Shown here piece after piece: positions 18,453 through 27,255 of a DNA stretch of 47,562 bases (position 1 is the first letter of the stretch; each line of letters starts with the position of its first letter). This stretch comes from Nostoc sp. WHI (GTDB lineage: Bacteria > Cyanobacteriota > Cyanobacteriia > Cyanobacteriales > Nostocaceae). The stretch spans positions 1-47,562 of the forward strand of contig NZ_WBKM01000016.1 in NCBI RefSeq assembly GCF_015714725.1. The letters are read 5' to 3'. The notes below the pieces were generated by a model. The model made no database searches. It was not told the origin of the DNA and saw only the letters and a program-made list of their open reading frames with translations. Both the position numbers and the translations under genes were made by a program.

Positions 18453-18920
18453 CTACAACCCATAAAAATCCTCATCTAGAATCTGCTCAATCGAAAAAGG
18501 GCAAACAGTGGGATATTCACTTTCATAGGGTATCCGAACCCCAAACTTAGCAAGCTTACCTTCCTTAATGCCTAGCTTCCGAGCATCTGGGTAGGCTTTT
18601 TCCAGCGCCTCTACCAGAAAACTTTTTAGAGAAGGAGTATCTGCCAAATTATTCAGAACTCGCTGACGATGTTCAAGTATTGAGCTATACCAGCTTCCTT
18701 TCATCATATCAGGTACATCATTCTGAACTCGTAACTTGAGTAAATGCGCCAATAAAATTGTCAGATTGCTTTTGAGCGCATTTTTCTCTGCCTTACCCAA
18801 ATCAACTAGCTCCTCAATCAAATGCTCAATATCCAACGCCTCAAATTCATGATTTTGTAACTGTTGAATGGTTTGCTCAATCCATAATTGCAAATCTTGA
18901 TCGTATAGCGTGTTAGGCAT
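18453..18920 (-). CDS. DUF29 family protein
   Basis: A 155-residue DUF29 protein, a family expanded in cyanobacteria with no known function. It starts MPNTLYDQDLQLWIEQTIQQ and has the typical DIEHLIEELVDLGKAEKNAL, then LLAHLLKLRVQ and SSILEHRQRVLNNLADTPSL. The C-terminal segment (PFSIEQILDEDFYG) is also usual. It is all-helical and soluble. No partner gene is evident. Confidence 0.92.
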   Translation of the reverse strand: MPNTLYDQDLQLWIEQTIQQLQNHEFEALDIEHLIEELVDLGKAEKNALKSNLTILLAHLLKLRVQNDVPDMMKGSWYSSILEHRQRVLNNLADTPSLKSFLVEALEKAYPDARKLGIKEGKLAKFGVRIPYESEYPTVCPFSIEQILDEDFYGL

Positions 18921-19000
18921 TTCTTAGATCAACTCCCAGAGTTACTCACTCGATCATAGCCAGGAATGCGATCGCACTTAGGGATATTTGAAAAGTATTG

Positions 19001-19156
19001 GGCGAATTCCATTCGCCAGGGCTAGTTTTTGAAGACGCAATAAATCATACTACTTTGTCAAGGAATAATTGACGAGAACATTCTCTGTAGAGACGACGAT
19101 TTATCGCGTCTCTCTAACGTTCCAGTATTTTAGACGCGATAAATCGCGTCTCTACA
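19001..19156. repeat. Cluster of repeated palindromes (GACGCGATAAATCGCGTC type)
   Basis: GGCGAAT-TCC-ATTCGCC at 19001-19017 is a 7-bp hairpin. GTAGAGACGACGATTTATCG continuing to TCGCGTCTCT (19087-19113) and AGACGCGAT-AA-ATCGCGTCT (19132-19151, a perfect 9-bp stem) are members of one dispersed palindrome family. More copies are at 19657-19681 and 19932-19956. AAAAGTATTGGGCGA just before 19001 matches one end of the element at 47274-47428. Confidence 0.7.
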
Positions 19157-19310
19157 TGAGGGCTTTCTGGTTTATCCCAAGTGTATTGGAGTAAAACCTG
19201 TCTGACTTGTGTGTACACCATAGCTTTACTAAGAAGAGGAACAGGTTTTGCGTAGCAGAAACAGGGTGAGGTTTTCTTAGGCTATTCAATAAGTCCTAAA
19301 CACTCGCTCA

Positions 19311-19570
19311 CGAGTATCAAAGACTCTCGCACGAGTATCAAAGACTCTCGCGCGAGTATCAAAGGCTCTCCCACGAGTATCAAAGGCTCTCCCACGAGTA
19401 TCAAAGACTCTCCCGCGAGTATCAAAGACTCGTCCACGAGTATTAAAGACTCTCCCGCGAGTATTAAAGACTCTCCCGCGAGTATTAAAGACTCGTCCAC
19501 GAGTATTAAAGACTCGTCCACGAGTATCAAAGACTCGTCCATGAGTATTAAAGACTCGTCCACGAGTTTA
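19311..19570. repeat. 21-bp tandem repeat array, 12 full units
   Basis: Twelve consecutive 21-bp units of consensus CGAGTATCAAAGACTCTCCC plus one base (A or G), starting at 19311 and repeating every 21 bp without a single indel. Part units lie at 19301 and 19563. Variation is confined to a few positions: C/T at 8, A/G at 13 and the last six bases. Adjacent units form ACTC-N6-GAGT, and where the spacer is GTCCAC this becomes the 6-bp-arm palindrome ACTCGT-CC-ACGAGT. One minus-strand frame stays open (LVDESLI and LAGESLI heptads), which follows from the stop-free 21-bp unit. Confidence 0.9.
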
Positions 19571-19575
19571 GAACA

Positions 19576-19776
19576 GGACTTACGCAACCAATAGTCGAAA
19601 CCTTGATTTTCAGGTAGGGGCAATTCCAATACAGTTCAGATAAGACCAAAACATTTGTAGAGACGGCGATTTATCGCGTCTCAAAAACCCAAAGTTTTGT
19701 ACCAGTAGCCCTTAACTGAACCGTATTAGGGGCAATTCATGAATTGCCCCTACAGCGTGTAGTTTTGCGTAAGTCC
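19576..19776. mobile_element. MITE-like element with GGACTTACGCA ends, carrying nested repeats
   Basis: GGACTTACGCA at 19576-19586 faces TGCGTAAGTCC at 19766-19776, defining a 201-bp element whose ends match the elements at 33907 and 41532. Inside is a second inverted pair, AATACAGTTCAGATAAG (19628-19644) against CTTAACTGAACCGTATT (19711-19727), 15 of 17 matching. Within that is a copy of the GACGGCGATTTATCGCGTC palindrome. A perfect 26-bp palindrome TAGGGGCAATTCA/TGAATTGCCCCTA occupies 19727-19752. No transposase is encoded. Confidence 0.6.
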
Positions 19777-19958
19777 TATAGAAAACAGAAAGGGGAAAAG
19801 AAAAGGAATTAAATCTCCCTTTAACTTTTCCCCTTTCATCCTTTCCCTATCTCTGGCAAAGTTTACAGCCTATGAATCAGATGCAGTTTTAGCAGGTTTA
19901 CTTCTGTTGCAGTCTAATCAAAAGGTTAAGAAGACGCAATAAATCGCCGTCTCTACAA

Positions 19959-22900
19959 TTATTGGCGCGATGGTTTCTTGCCAAAGCCATAGCGCAATGT
20001 ATCCATAATCCAAGTTTGGAAGTTGTCAATGTAGCTAAATATTACTGGTACTACCACCAGTGTCAGCAGGGTGGAAGTTGTGAAACCGCCCATTATGGCA
20101 ATTCCCATTGGTTGGCGGACTTCAGAACCCGCGCCAATTCCTAATGCTAGGGGCAAAGTCCCGGCGATCGTTGCCAGAGAAGTCATTAAAATCGGGCGCA
20201 GACGTGACACACCCGATTCTACGAGTGCCTGACGTTGGGTTTTGCCTTCTTGCATATTGATGATTGTATAGTCAACTAACAAAATCGAGTTTTTGGTAAC
20301 AATCCCCAACAGCAACACGACACCAATCAACGCATAAAGTCCCAAGGGTTTTTGGGCAATCATCAACGTTATCAGTGCGCCACCCAAACAAAAGGGCAAG
20401 GCTGCCATGATCGATAATGGATGCAGGAAGTTGTTATACAGCAGCACCAGAATTGCATAGATACACATTAATGACAGCCCCAGTGCTACTCCAAAACGAC
20501 CGAAAATGTCTTGCATAATTTTGGCACTGCCTGAAGGTTGCTGTACAACTCCTGGCGGTAAGTTTTGCATCACAGGTAGTTTGTTGATTGTCTCGACTGC
20601 CTGGCCTAAAGAAATCCCTTGTAAATTGGCTTCCACGGCAACTTGACGGGCGCGATCGTAACGGTCAATGGTAGCAGGGCCGCTACCAAAGCGGATATCT
20701 GCCACTGCCACAAGGGGAACTAATCTACCATTTTGACTGGGGACTTGGAGATTTGTAATTGTGTTGATATCAGCCCGTGCTTTCGGGTCGATTTGGACAC
20801 GAATGGGGATTTGCCGATCGCTTAAATTAAATTTTGCTAAGTTAGCATCATTGTCGCCAATGGTGGCAAGGGAAGCAGTCCGAGCGATCGCTTGCACTGT
20901 CACTCCTAAATCTGCTGCCCGTTGTGGGTTAGGAATTACTAAAATCTCTGGTTTAACTAAACTCGCACTAGAAGACACTTCTACCAATCCAGTTATAGCT
21001 CGCATCTGCTTTTCTAGGGCATCAGCAGTTTGATTCAATGCTTGAGGATTTTCACTCCTGAGAACAATTGATAAACCTTTACGACTGCCACCTGGTGACT
21101 GACTTTGAAAACTAATTCTAGCTCCTGGTATTTGCTCAAAGGAAGGGCGCACTTGTTCCTCAAACTGTTTTTGGGAAATATTTCGTTCCTCTTTAGGTTT
21201 GAGATTAATGGCAAGGGTTGCAGAATTGATCTGTTCCGTTGCTAGTACCCTTTCAACTACTGGGTTTTGCCGAATGATGTTAGTTGCTTGTGTGACTACC
21301 TTGTTAACGTCTTCTAAAGTGGAACCGGGAGCTAGTTCTACGGATACATTGGAAAATCCGAAGTCGCCATCATCAACGAAACCCTTGGGAATTAAGGGAA
21401 CTAGCATCAGACTAGCAATAAAGAAAGCTAAGGCGATCGCGATCGTTGTCAATCTATGGCGTAATGCCCATTCTAAAAGTGATCTATAAGGTTGAAAACG
21501 CCGACGCTTTTCAGTGCTGAGTTTTCTATTTCCGTTCCCGCTACCTGGAAGGGTAAATTTAAAATTAAAGAATTTTACTACTCCCCTGCCCCCCTGCCTT
21601 CCTGCTCCCCTGCCTCCCTGCTCCTGTTTCTCCTGCAAGAGATACGCCCCCATCATGGGCGTAACCATCCGCGCTACAAGAGTTGAAAAAATTGTGGAAA
21701 CGGCAACTGTAACACCAAATGGTTGGAAAAATTGCCCCGGAATCCCACCCATAAAGGCAACGGGCATAAACACGGCAATAATCGTCGCGGCACTTGCTAC
21801 AACCGCTAATCCTACTTCCTCAGAAGAATCAAAAGCCGCTTTCCAAGCTGACTTGCCCATAGCCATGTGCCGTTCCATATTTTCAATTTCCACAACGGCA
21901 TCATCTACCAAGTTGCCCACCGCCAGCGCTAATGCCAACAAAGTCATATTGTTGAGGGTGTAACCAAAGGCTTGCTGCACTGCGAAGGTGGGAATTATTG
22001 ATAAAGGTAAGGCAACAGCAGTAATTAATGTTGCTCGCCAGTCACGCAAAAACACTAGAATAACAACGATCGCCAGCACGGAAGCTTGAATCAATTCCTC
22101 AATGGTGCTTTGGTAAGATTGGCGGACAATATCGGCTCTAGTAAAAATTAAATCCAGCTTGACATCTGCGGGAAGTGTTTTTTCGAGTTGTTTAACTGCT
22201 GCTTTGACTCCTTCTTCCACTGTCACCAGAACGCTGCCAGTACTACGCAATACCTGGAAAGCTACCACAGGTTGATTATTCAGGCGGGCAGTTTGGCGCA
22301 CGTCGCCAAATTTATCTTCTACGGTTCCCAAGCTGGATAAGGGTACGGAACCACCCTCTGGTAAGAGAATTTCGTAGGTTTTCAAAATATCTACACTGGT
22401 GGCACTTCCTAAAGTACGGATACTTTGTTCGCTACCACCAACTTCGGCACGCCCGCCAGGTAAGTTAATGTTCAAAGCGCGGATTTGGTCGTTTACCTGG
22501 GTGGCGGTGATCGCTAAAGATTGTAAGCGATCGGGATTGAGATTGATCCGAATTTCTCGGTCAACTCCACCCACACGCTGAATTTGGGCGACACCACGGA
22601 CTCCCAATAAGGCGCGGCTAATGGTTTGATCTACGAGGTTGCTTAATTCTTCTACAGAACGCTGATCTGATTTAACCGCGTAGGTGATCACCGAGCCACC
22701 GGAAAATTCCAGGCGTTCCACAATTGGATCGTTGATATCTTGGGGTAAATCTTGGCGAATTTGAGCGATCGCATTGCGGACATCATTGGTGGCGCGATCG
22801 CTATCTGTACCCAAAACAAAACTGATTGTCGTTCTAGAATTTCCATCGCTGACAGTGGAAATCATATAATCGATATTGCCCAACCCCGCGACGGCATCTT

Positions 22901-23108
22901 CAATTTTTTTCGTCACTTGGGATTCTAGTTCTGCCGGGCCTGCACCCGGTTGGGTGACATTTATCAAAACTGTTGGCACATCAATATTTGGGTTAATATC
23001 AATCCCCAAGGATATGAAGGAGAACCAACCCACCACTGTCAAAATTAAAAATAAAACTATTGTAGGAACAGGTTTTTTAATCGACCAAGCGGAGATATTG
23101 AAAGACAT
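19959..23108 (-). CDS. RND family efflux permease (HAE1/AcrB-like)
   Basis: Inner-membrane proton-driven pump of 1049 residues. TM4 carries the proton-relay pair in LALAVGNLVDDAVVEIENME, and TM10 has the matching Lys in LLLGIVTKNSILLVDY. The start SIKKPVPTIVLFLILTVVGW is TM1, and two large periplasmic loops with repeated porter domains follow TM1 and TM7. The central cytoplasmic linker between TM6 and TM7 contains an odd low-complexity insert (QGGRGAGRQGGRG). It lies 210 bp downstream of its membrane-fusion partner, so the two probably form one transcript. No TolC-type gene is in the window. Substrates cannot be read from sequence. Confidence 0.95.
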   Translation of the reverse strand: MSFNISAWSIKKPVPTIVLFLILTVVGWFSFISLGIDINPNIDVPTVLINVTQPGAGPAELESQVTKKIEDAVAGLGNIDYMISTVSDGNSRTTISFVLGTDSDRATNDVRNAIAQIRQDLPQDINDPIVERLEFSGGSVITYAVKSDQRSVEELSNLVDQTISRALLGVRGVAQIQRVGGVDREIRINLNPDRLQSLAITATQVNDQIRALNINLPGGRAEVGGSEQSIRTLGSATSVDILKTYEILLPEGGSVPLSSLGTVEDKFGDVRQTARLNNQPVVAFQVLRSTGSVLVTVEEGVKAAVKQLEKTLPADVKLDLIFTRADIVRQSYQSTIEELIQASVLAIVVILVFLRDWRATLITAVALPLSIIPTFAVQQAFGYTLNNMTLLALALAVGNLVDDAVVEIENMERHMAMGKSAWKAAFDSSEEVGLAVVASAATIIAVFMPVAFMGGIPGQFFQPFGVTVAVSTIFSTLVARMVTPMMGAYLLQEKQEQGGRGAGRQGGRGVVKFFNFKFTLPGSGNGNRKLSTEKRRRFQPYRSLLEWALRHRLTTIAIALAFFIASLMLVPLIPKGFVDDGDFGFSNVSVELAPGSTLEDVNKVVTQATNIIRQNPVVERVLATEQINSATLAINLKPKEERNISQKQFEEQVRPSFEQIPGARISFQSQSPGGSRKGLSIVLRSENPQALNQTADALEKQMRAITGLVEVSSSASLVKPEILVIPNPQRAADLGVTVQAIARTASLATIGDNDANLAKFNLSDRQIPIRVQIDPKARADINTITNLQVPSQNGRLVPLVAVADIRFGSGPATIDRYDRARQVAVEANLQGISLGQAVETINKLPVMQNLPPGVVQQPSGSAKIMQDIFGRFGVALGLSLMCIYAILVLLYNNFLHPLSIMAALPFCLGGALITLMIAQKPLGLYALIGVVLLLGIVTKNSILLVDYTIINMQEGKTQRQALVESGVSRLRPILMTSLATIAGTLPLALGIGAGSEVRQPMGIAIMGGFTTSTLLTLVVVPVIFSYIDNFQTWIMDTLRYGFGKKPSRQ
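21554..21634 (-). repeat. Intragenic repeat insert in the RND pump gene
   Basis: On the minus strand this reads as GGAGCAGGGAGGCAGGGG-type units followed by an AT-rich stretch (KFFNFKFTL). It is coded in frame within the linker between the two halves of the pump. The G-rich part is a member of a dispersed Nostoc repeat normally seen between genes; a cousin is at 31764-31800. Confidence 0.7.
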
Positions 23109-23111
23109 CGG

Positions 23112-23196
23112 GAAATTTTAGATTTTAGATTTTAGATTTTAGATTAGATATCTCAGTAGATTTGTAGGTTGGGTTGAGGAACGAAACCCAACCTAC
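23112..23196. repeat. ATTTTAG tandem repeat and 12-bp-stem hairpin between pump genes
   Basis: ATTTTAG units repeat in tandem from about 23115 to 23145. GTAGGTTGGGTT at 23164-23175 pairs perfectly with AACCCAACCTAC at 23185-23196 over a 9-nt loop. Both are dispersed repeats. The hairpin lies in the transcript between the fusion-protein and permease genes and could affect their relative expression. Confidence 0.75.
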
Positions 23197-23318
23197 CCTG
23201 GAGTGCTTTTTTAGGCTTAAACGAGCAGTATTGCCACTGTTTGCATTCTGACTTCTGACCCTTCGGCAGGCTCAGGGCATCGCTTCTGACTCCTGACTTC
23301 TGACTCCTGACTCCTTCT

Positions 23319-24776
23319 TCAATTTGCCACTCGAACTTTATCGCCATCTTTGAGATAACCTGCACCATCAACTACGACGCGATCGCCTAACTGCAACCCA
23401 CTCATAATTTCCACTTTGTCACCACTAGCAGGATCTCCTAACTTTACTCTCTGGGTGCGGACTGTATCTACACCCGATAAGGTGAATACAATTACACTTG
23501 AGTCTGCTTGAGACTGGACTGCTTTTTGCGGCACTACCATCCTCATCCCTGAGTTAGTAGTAATGGCGGCACTCGCAAACATCCCTGGTTTAAGTAAACT
23601 TGTTGTTGGCAAGTCAATTTTTACTGTAGCTTCACGCCTTTGATCGTTCACTTGTGGTTGGATGTCCCTAACTCGTCCCTGCGATCGCACACGCTGATCG
23701 ACACCAGAAGTAATTTGCACGGATGCGCCAATTTTCACCTCATTTAGTTGAGTTTCGGGAACCTTTGCTTGAAGTTCTAGTTTTTGATCTTGGATAATAG
23801 AAAATAGCTTTTGTGTGCCACCAATCACAGTCCCGACTTGGGTTTGCGGCGGTACACCAGTAACATCACCTACTCTAACTAGTTTCTCGGCGATCGTTCC
23901 AGAAACCGACGCACGCACCACAGTTTGTCCCAACTGAGTTTGCAGTTGTTGCACCTTGGCAGAACTGCTGCGGACATCGGCTTTGGCTTTGTTGATAATA
24001 GCTTGGGCGTTACCAATATTCGCCTGGGCGCTGCCAATATTCGCCTGGGCACTACGCACATTTTCTTGGGCGAGATTCACAACTTGGATGGCAGTTTTCA
24101 CATTGTAGGAACGAGTATCAAGTTCTTGTTTACTAATCGTCCCAGAGTCAGCAAGTTGTTGATAGCGTTGATAATTTTTGACTGCTTCCTCTAGCCTCGC
24201 CTTAGCTTGAGCTAAATCGGCTTGTTTTTGCTGGACTATCGCTTTATTTGATGCTAAATCCGCCTGTTTTGATGCTAAATCCGCTTGTTTGGATTCTACA
24301 TCTGCTTGCTTAGATTCCACATCTGCTTTTGCTTGGCTAATTTGGTTTTGCAGTATGGAATCATCCAATACCGCCAAAACTTGACCTTTTTTCACAAAAG
24401 CTCCTTCTTTCACATCTTCGGGGATGCTTTTGATTTGTAAGCCGTTTGTCTGCGGTAACACCGGAATTAAATCACGCGCTGCGACAGTCCCAGTAGTTTT
24501 GAGGGTACGGACAACACGGGCGGTTCTTACTGTAGCGATGGTGACTGTCAGCGCTGGGTTAACTTTTTTATCCGCGATCGCACTTTGTTGACCAGATGGA
24601 AGACGATTTAATACACCCATCCCACCAAAGGCGATCGCAATTCCTAAACCAGCACCCAAGAATAATGGCTTCAACCATGCTCTGGTTTGTTTTTCATCTA
24701 ACTGGCTCGTAAAGCTAGCATCCTCAGATATTACAGGTTCTTCCACCCCGACTTCTGAAACTCTTTCATCGCTCAC
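23319..24776 (-). CDS. RND efflux periplasmic adaptor (membrane fusion protein)
   Basis: A 485-residue HlyD/AcrA-type adaptor that links the inner-membrane pump to an outer-membrane channel. It has a cytoplasmic head, one membrane segment (LKPLFLGAGLGIAIAFGGMG, about residues 35-55), a barrel-sandwich half near VLPQTNGLQIKSIPED, then a long alpha-hairpin coiled coil. The hairpin contains heptads VESKQAD/LASKQAD and AQANIGS that repeat exactly at 21 bp. The second lipoyl half (GQTVVRASVSGTIAEKLV) and beta-barrel follow. Start is GTG at 24776, preceded by the strong site GGAGGTGA. It is the first gene of the pump operon. Confidence 0.95.
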   Translation of the reverse strand: MSDERVSEVGVEEPVISEDASFTSQLDEKQTRAWLKPLFLGAGLGIAIAFGGMGVLNRLPSGQQSAIADKKVNPALTVTIATVRTARVVRTLKTTGTVAARDLIPVLPQTNGLQIKSIPEDVKEGAFVKKGQVLAVLDDSILQNQISQAKADVESKQADVESKQADLASKQADLASNKAIVQQKQADLAQAKARLEEAVKNYQRYQQLADSGTISKQELDTRSYNVKTAIQVVNLAQENVRSAQANIGSAQANIGNAQAIINKAKADVRSSSAKVQQLQTQLGQTVVRASVSGTIAEKLVRVGDVTGVPPQTQVGTVIGGTQKLFSIIQDQKLELQAKVPETQLNEVKIGASVQITSGVDQRVRSQGRVRDIQPQVNDQRREATVKIDLPTTSLLKPGMFASAAITTNSGMRMVVPQKAVQSQADSSVIVFTLSGVDTVRTQRVKLGDPASGDKVEIMSGLQLGDRVVVDGAGYLKDGDKVRVAN

Positions 24777-25347
24777 AGTCTCACCTCCACTTTTCGTCTA
24801 CCCATACAACTTTAAATATTTTCTTAAGAAAACTTGAAATTTATTTACTTTATATCAACTATGACGCATTTATCAGTAAATGTCCTTCATAATTTATAGT
24901 ATAAAATATTGCATAAACTATATTATACTACGAGTAATTACTAAGAAAATTATGTAAATGATGATGCGAAAAATTATCTCATCTGGCTACTCTAAGTCAC
25001 ACACAATATGTATTTAGATCACTGTCAACCAGTGGTTAGCTATGAAATACTGATGAAGCTAATGTAGACTTAGCTAATTAAAATCAAAAACATTAATGTA
25101 TCTTTGTACACTAGCCAATTATTTTTTCTACGCAACCCATAATCCCTCAGAACCCTTTATGTTGCAAAGAAGTTATGGTCTACCATGCAATCTACACATA
25201 GGGAAAGCTAGCATCCAGACCTATACCTGAGTTACAAAGGAGCAAACTCCATTGCCCTAAATTCCAGCAAGGGTGGCCCTGATTATGGAATTTTGAAATC
25301 AATCAATAAAATCAATAAATAATTGGTATTTACCAAATTAATCAAAT
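24777..25347. other. AT-rich intergenic region between divergent genes
   Basis: About 570 bp separating the efflux operon (minus) from the HD-domain gene (plus). It must contain promoters for both. No open frame, RNA gene or clear repeat was found. GTTACAAAGGAGCAAACTCC near 25230-25250 can form a short hairpin. Confidence 0.4.
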
Positions 25348-26229
25348 ATGTTCAATGCCACTGAAATTTTAATTGATGCCTTCGTTGATGAAATTCGAGA
25401 AGGCTACCGTCGCACTTATGGCTGTTTCAAAAATGATTATCAGGACATTATTGCCTGGGCTGGTAACATGGCTTTGGAAAACATTGCCAACAGCGATGCC
25501 CTTTATCACAATGTTGAACACACTGTCCTAGTAGCCCTAGTGGGGCAAGAAATTTTACGTGGGAAACACATTAGAGAAGGCGGTGTTTCCAGTGAAGACT
25601 GGTTGCATTGTATCATTTCCTTAGTGTGTCATGATATTGGCTACGTTAAGGGAGTTTGCCGGCAAGACCGAGAAGCAGCAGACTTATATGCCACAGGTAA
25701 GAATGGCAAAATGATTGCTGTAGCTTCTGGCGCTTCTGATGCCAGTCTCACACCCTATCATGTTGATAGAGCAAAGCTATTTATTGATGAGCGTTTTGGG
25801 GGTCACAAGTTAATAGATGCTGAAGCGATTAAGAGCAATATTGAATTGACTAGATTTCCCGTGCCTGCGGCAGAGGATCAGCAAGAGACAAAGTGCTTTG
25901 CAGGGTTAGTACGTGCTGCTGATTTGATTGGGCAACTAAGCGACCCACGTTACTTGAAGAAAATTACTTCTTTATTTTACGAGTTTGAAGAAACTGGTGT
26001 AAATAAAGTTTTGGGCTATAAAACCCCTGCCGATTTACGTAATAACTACGCTAAATTTTACTGGAATGGCGTTTTTCCCTATATCCAAGAAGGACTGCAT
26101 TATCTGTCATTGACACAACAGGGAAAACAAATTTTGGCTAATCTCTACTCAAATGTGTTTGTTGTAGAACACGAAAAACAACAGCAAGAACAGCAACGGT
26201 ATTTAGAAAAGTTAGGAGTTGCGAGTTAG
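25348..26229 (+). CDS. HD-domain metal-dependent phosphohydrolase
   Basis: A 293-residue HD-superfamily protein. The metal ligands are visible as H54 and H58 in LYHNVEHTVLVALVG, H95-D96 in LVCHDIGYVKG and D192 in VRAADLIGQLSD. The family hydrolyses phosphate esters, often nucleotides, but the substrate is unknown for this type, which I associate with cyanobacteria. The last 25 residues are Gln/Glu-rich. The stop is immediately followed by an AGTTAGGAGT tandem repeat, and VAS at the C terminus is already encoded in that repeat-like DNA. Confidence 0.85.
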   Translation: MFNATEILIDAFVDEIREGYRRTYGCFKNDYQDIIAWAGNMALENIANSDALYHNVEHTVLVALVGQEILRGKHIREGGVSSEDWLHCIISLVCHDIGYVKGVCRQDREAADLYATGKNGKMIAVASGASDASLTPYHVDRAKLFIDERFGGHKLIDAEAIKSNIELTRFPVPAAEDQQETKCFAGLVRAADLIGQLSDPRYLKKITSLFYEFEETGVNKVLGYKTPADLRNNYAKFYWNGVFPYIQEGLHYLSLTQQGKQILANLYSNVFVVEHEKQQQEQQRYLEKLGVAS

Positions 26230-26351
26230 GAGTTAGGAGTTAGGAGTGAGGAGTTAGGAGTGAGAAGTTAGGAGTGAGAAGTTAGGAGTGAGAAGTTAGG
26301 GGTGAGAAGTTAGGAATTTTGAATTTTTAACTCATAACTCCTAACTCCTAA
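26215..26351. repeat. AGTTAGGAGTG tandem repeat with inverted counterpart
   Basis: About ten units of 7 or 14 bp (GAGTTAG, GAGTGAGAAGTTAG) run from the end of the HD gene to about 26313. CTCATAACTCCTAACTCC faces them at 26331-26348. The two arms can pair into a long hairpin. Typical Nostoc short tandem repeat. Confidence 0.8.
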
Positions 26352-26364
26352 TTCATAATCGTGT

Positions 26365-26389
26365 CCCACTCCCTAGAATCAGGAGTGGG
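26365..26389. terminator. Hairpin between convergent HD gene and psbU
   Basis: CCCACTCC (26365-26372) and GGAGTGGG (26382-26389) form a perfect 8-bp stem with a 9-nt loop, 29 bp from the psbU stop on the minus strand. No strong T-tract follows on either strand. Position between convergent genes suggests a bidirectional terminator. Confidence 0.45.
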
Positions 26390-26417
26390 CTGCTATTTGC
26401 TACATTTGCAAAGGCAG

Positions 26418-26846
26418 TTATCTGTAGATGCCGTTGTTAAAACGATCGTCTCCCTCGTTGAAGGCAGGCTCTAGTTCTGTCACGGTAAATTTATCGAAGT
26501 TGGCTTGCAGGGTTTCTTTTTGGCGATCGCTCAATCCTGGAAGATCCAATACATCCTCTACTTTTTTGTAGGGAGCATTCGTGATAATTTTCTTGGCCAG
26601 GGTGGGATAAAGCCCTGGATACTGTTGAAAAGCTCGGACGTTGGTATTATTCAAATCAATTTTTTTACCGAATTCCGTTCCTAGTTTAGCGTCTGCCCGA
26701 TTCTGCCGCTCAATTGCCAGAACTGGGACTTGAGGAAAAGCAAAACTGTTGAAACTAGCAGCTTGGGCTATCTGAGTTGTTCCCAACCATCCCCAGCAAC
26801 TAAGTAACAAACTAAACACTGTTAATAAACGCGCCAATCCTTTCAC
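26418..26846 (-). CDS. psbU: Photosystem II 12 kDa extrinsic protein PsbU
   Basis: Lumenal extrinsic subunit that stabilises the oxygen-evolving Mn cluster. An N-terminal signal peptide ([14 protein letters not shown] to TTQIAQA) targets the lumen. The mature protein has [20 protein letters not shown], the helix-hairpin-helix core [15 protein letters not shown] and [17 protein letters not shown] prefer the GTG at 26846 (142 residues, starting MKGLARLL), because AGAGGT lies 8 nt upstream and this is the usual PsbU length. An ATG at 26867 or TTG at 26870 would add 7-8 charged residues without a ribosome site. Confidence 0.95.
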   Translation of the reverse strand: MKGLARLLTVFSLLLSCWGWLGTTQIAQAASFNSFAFPQVPVLAIERQNRADAKLGTEFGKKIDLNNTNVRAFQQYPGLYPTLAKKIITNAPYKKVEDVLDLPGLSDRQKETLQANFDKFTVTELEPAFNEGDDRFNNGIYR

Positions 26847-27255
26847 GATTTTTCTACCTCTTTCCATCAAACAGAAATAAAAGTTTTAAGCTAACAGCCG
26901 TCAGCAGTCATCAGAAACTAATATACAGCGTATTAATATCCACAATATTTACCGTTACTGGGTTTGACTGTACTTTTGCAAAAAATTTTCATAGTGGTAA
27001 GAGTGCTTGCATAGCTGCAATAGCGTTGCATCCATGATCCTGGTAGCATTCCCAGCTAGACGAAATCTTTTCGGGGTGGCTGATTCTACCTCCCAACCAG
27101 ACACGAAACTGTGCGATGTCTAATACCGAAAACCCCACCAAAAAAGACTTGATGCTGATGGACGGTTATGTAATATTTCTTAACTAATTAATCATCTACA
27201 ACATCATTCTTGATGTGCTGTTGGCGCATCCTCTCGTAGAGAAGTGCTGCCTCCT
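26847..27255. other. Intergenic region upstream of psbU
   Basis: About 400 bp between psbU and the DUF3120 gene. It should hold the psbU promoter, which I cannot place. The stretch 27010-27150 is richer in G+C than its surroundings and contains a 29-codon frame (27034-27123, starting MILVAFPARRN) of unknown meaning. A dispersed repeat fragment (CCTCTCGTAGAGAAGTGC) lies at 27230-27247. Confidence 0.4.

Noticed and set aside
19311..19570. CRISPR array
   Set aside because: Units are contiguous 21-bp near copies with no unique spacers, and no cas gene is present.
19282..19629. A 115-codon minus-strand frame across the 21-bp array as a protein gene
   Set aside because: The frame is open mainly because the 21-bp unit has no stop in that register; two of three plus-strand frames are open as well, there is no ribosome site and no recognisable family. 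Kept only as a repeat.
27034..27123. 29-codon frame MILVAFPARRN... in the psbU upstream region, or a structured RNA there
   Set aside because: Too short, no ribosome site I can see, not a known small photosynthetic protein; no known RNA fold recognised.
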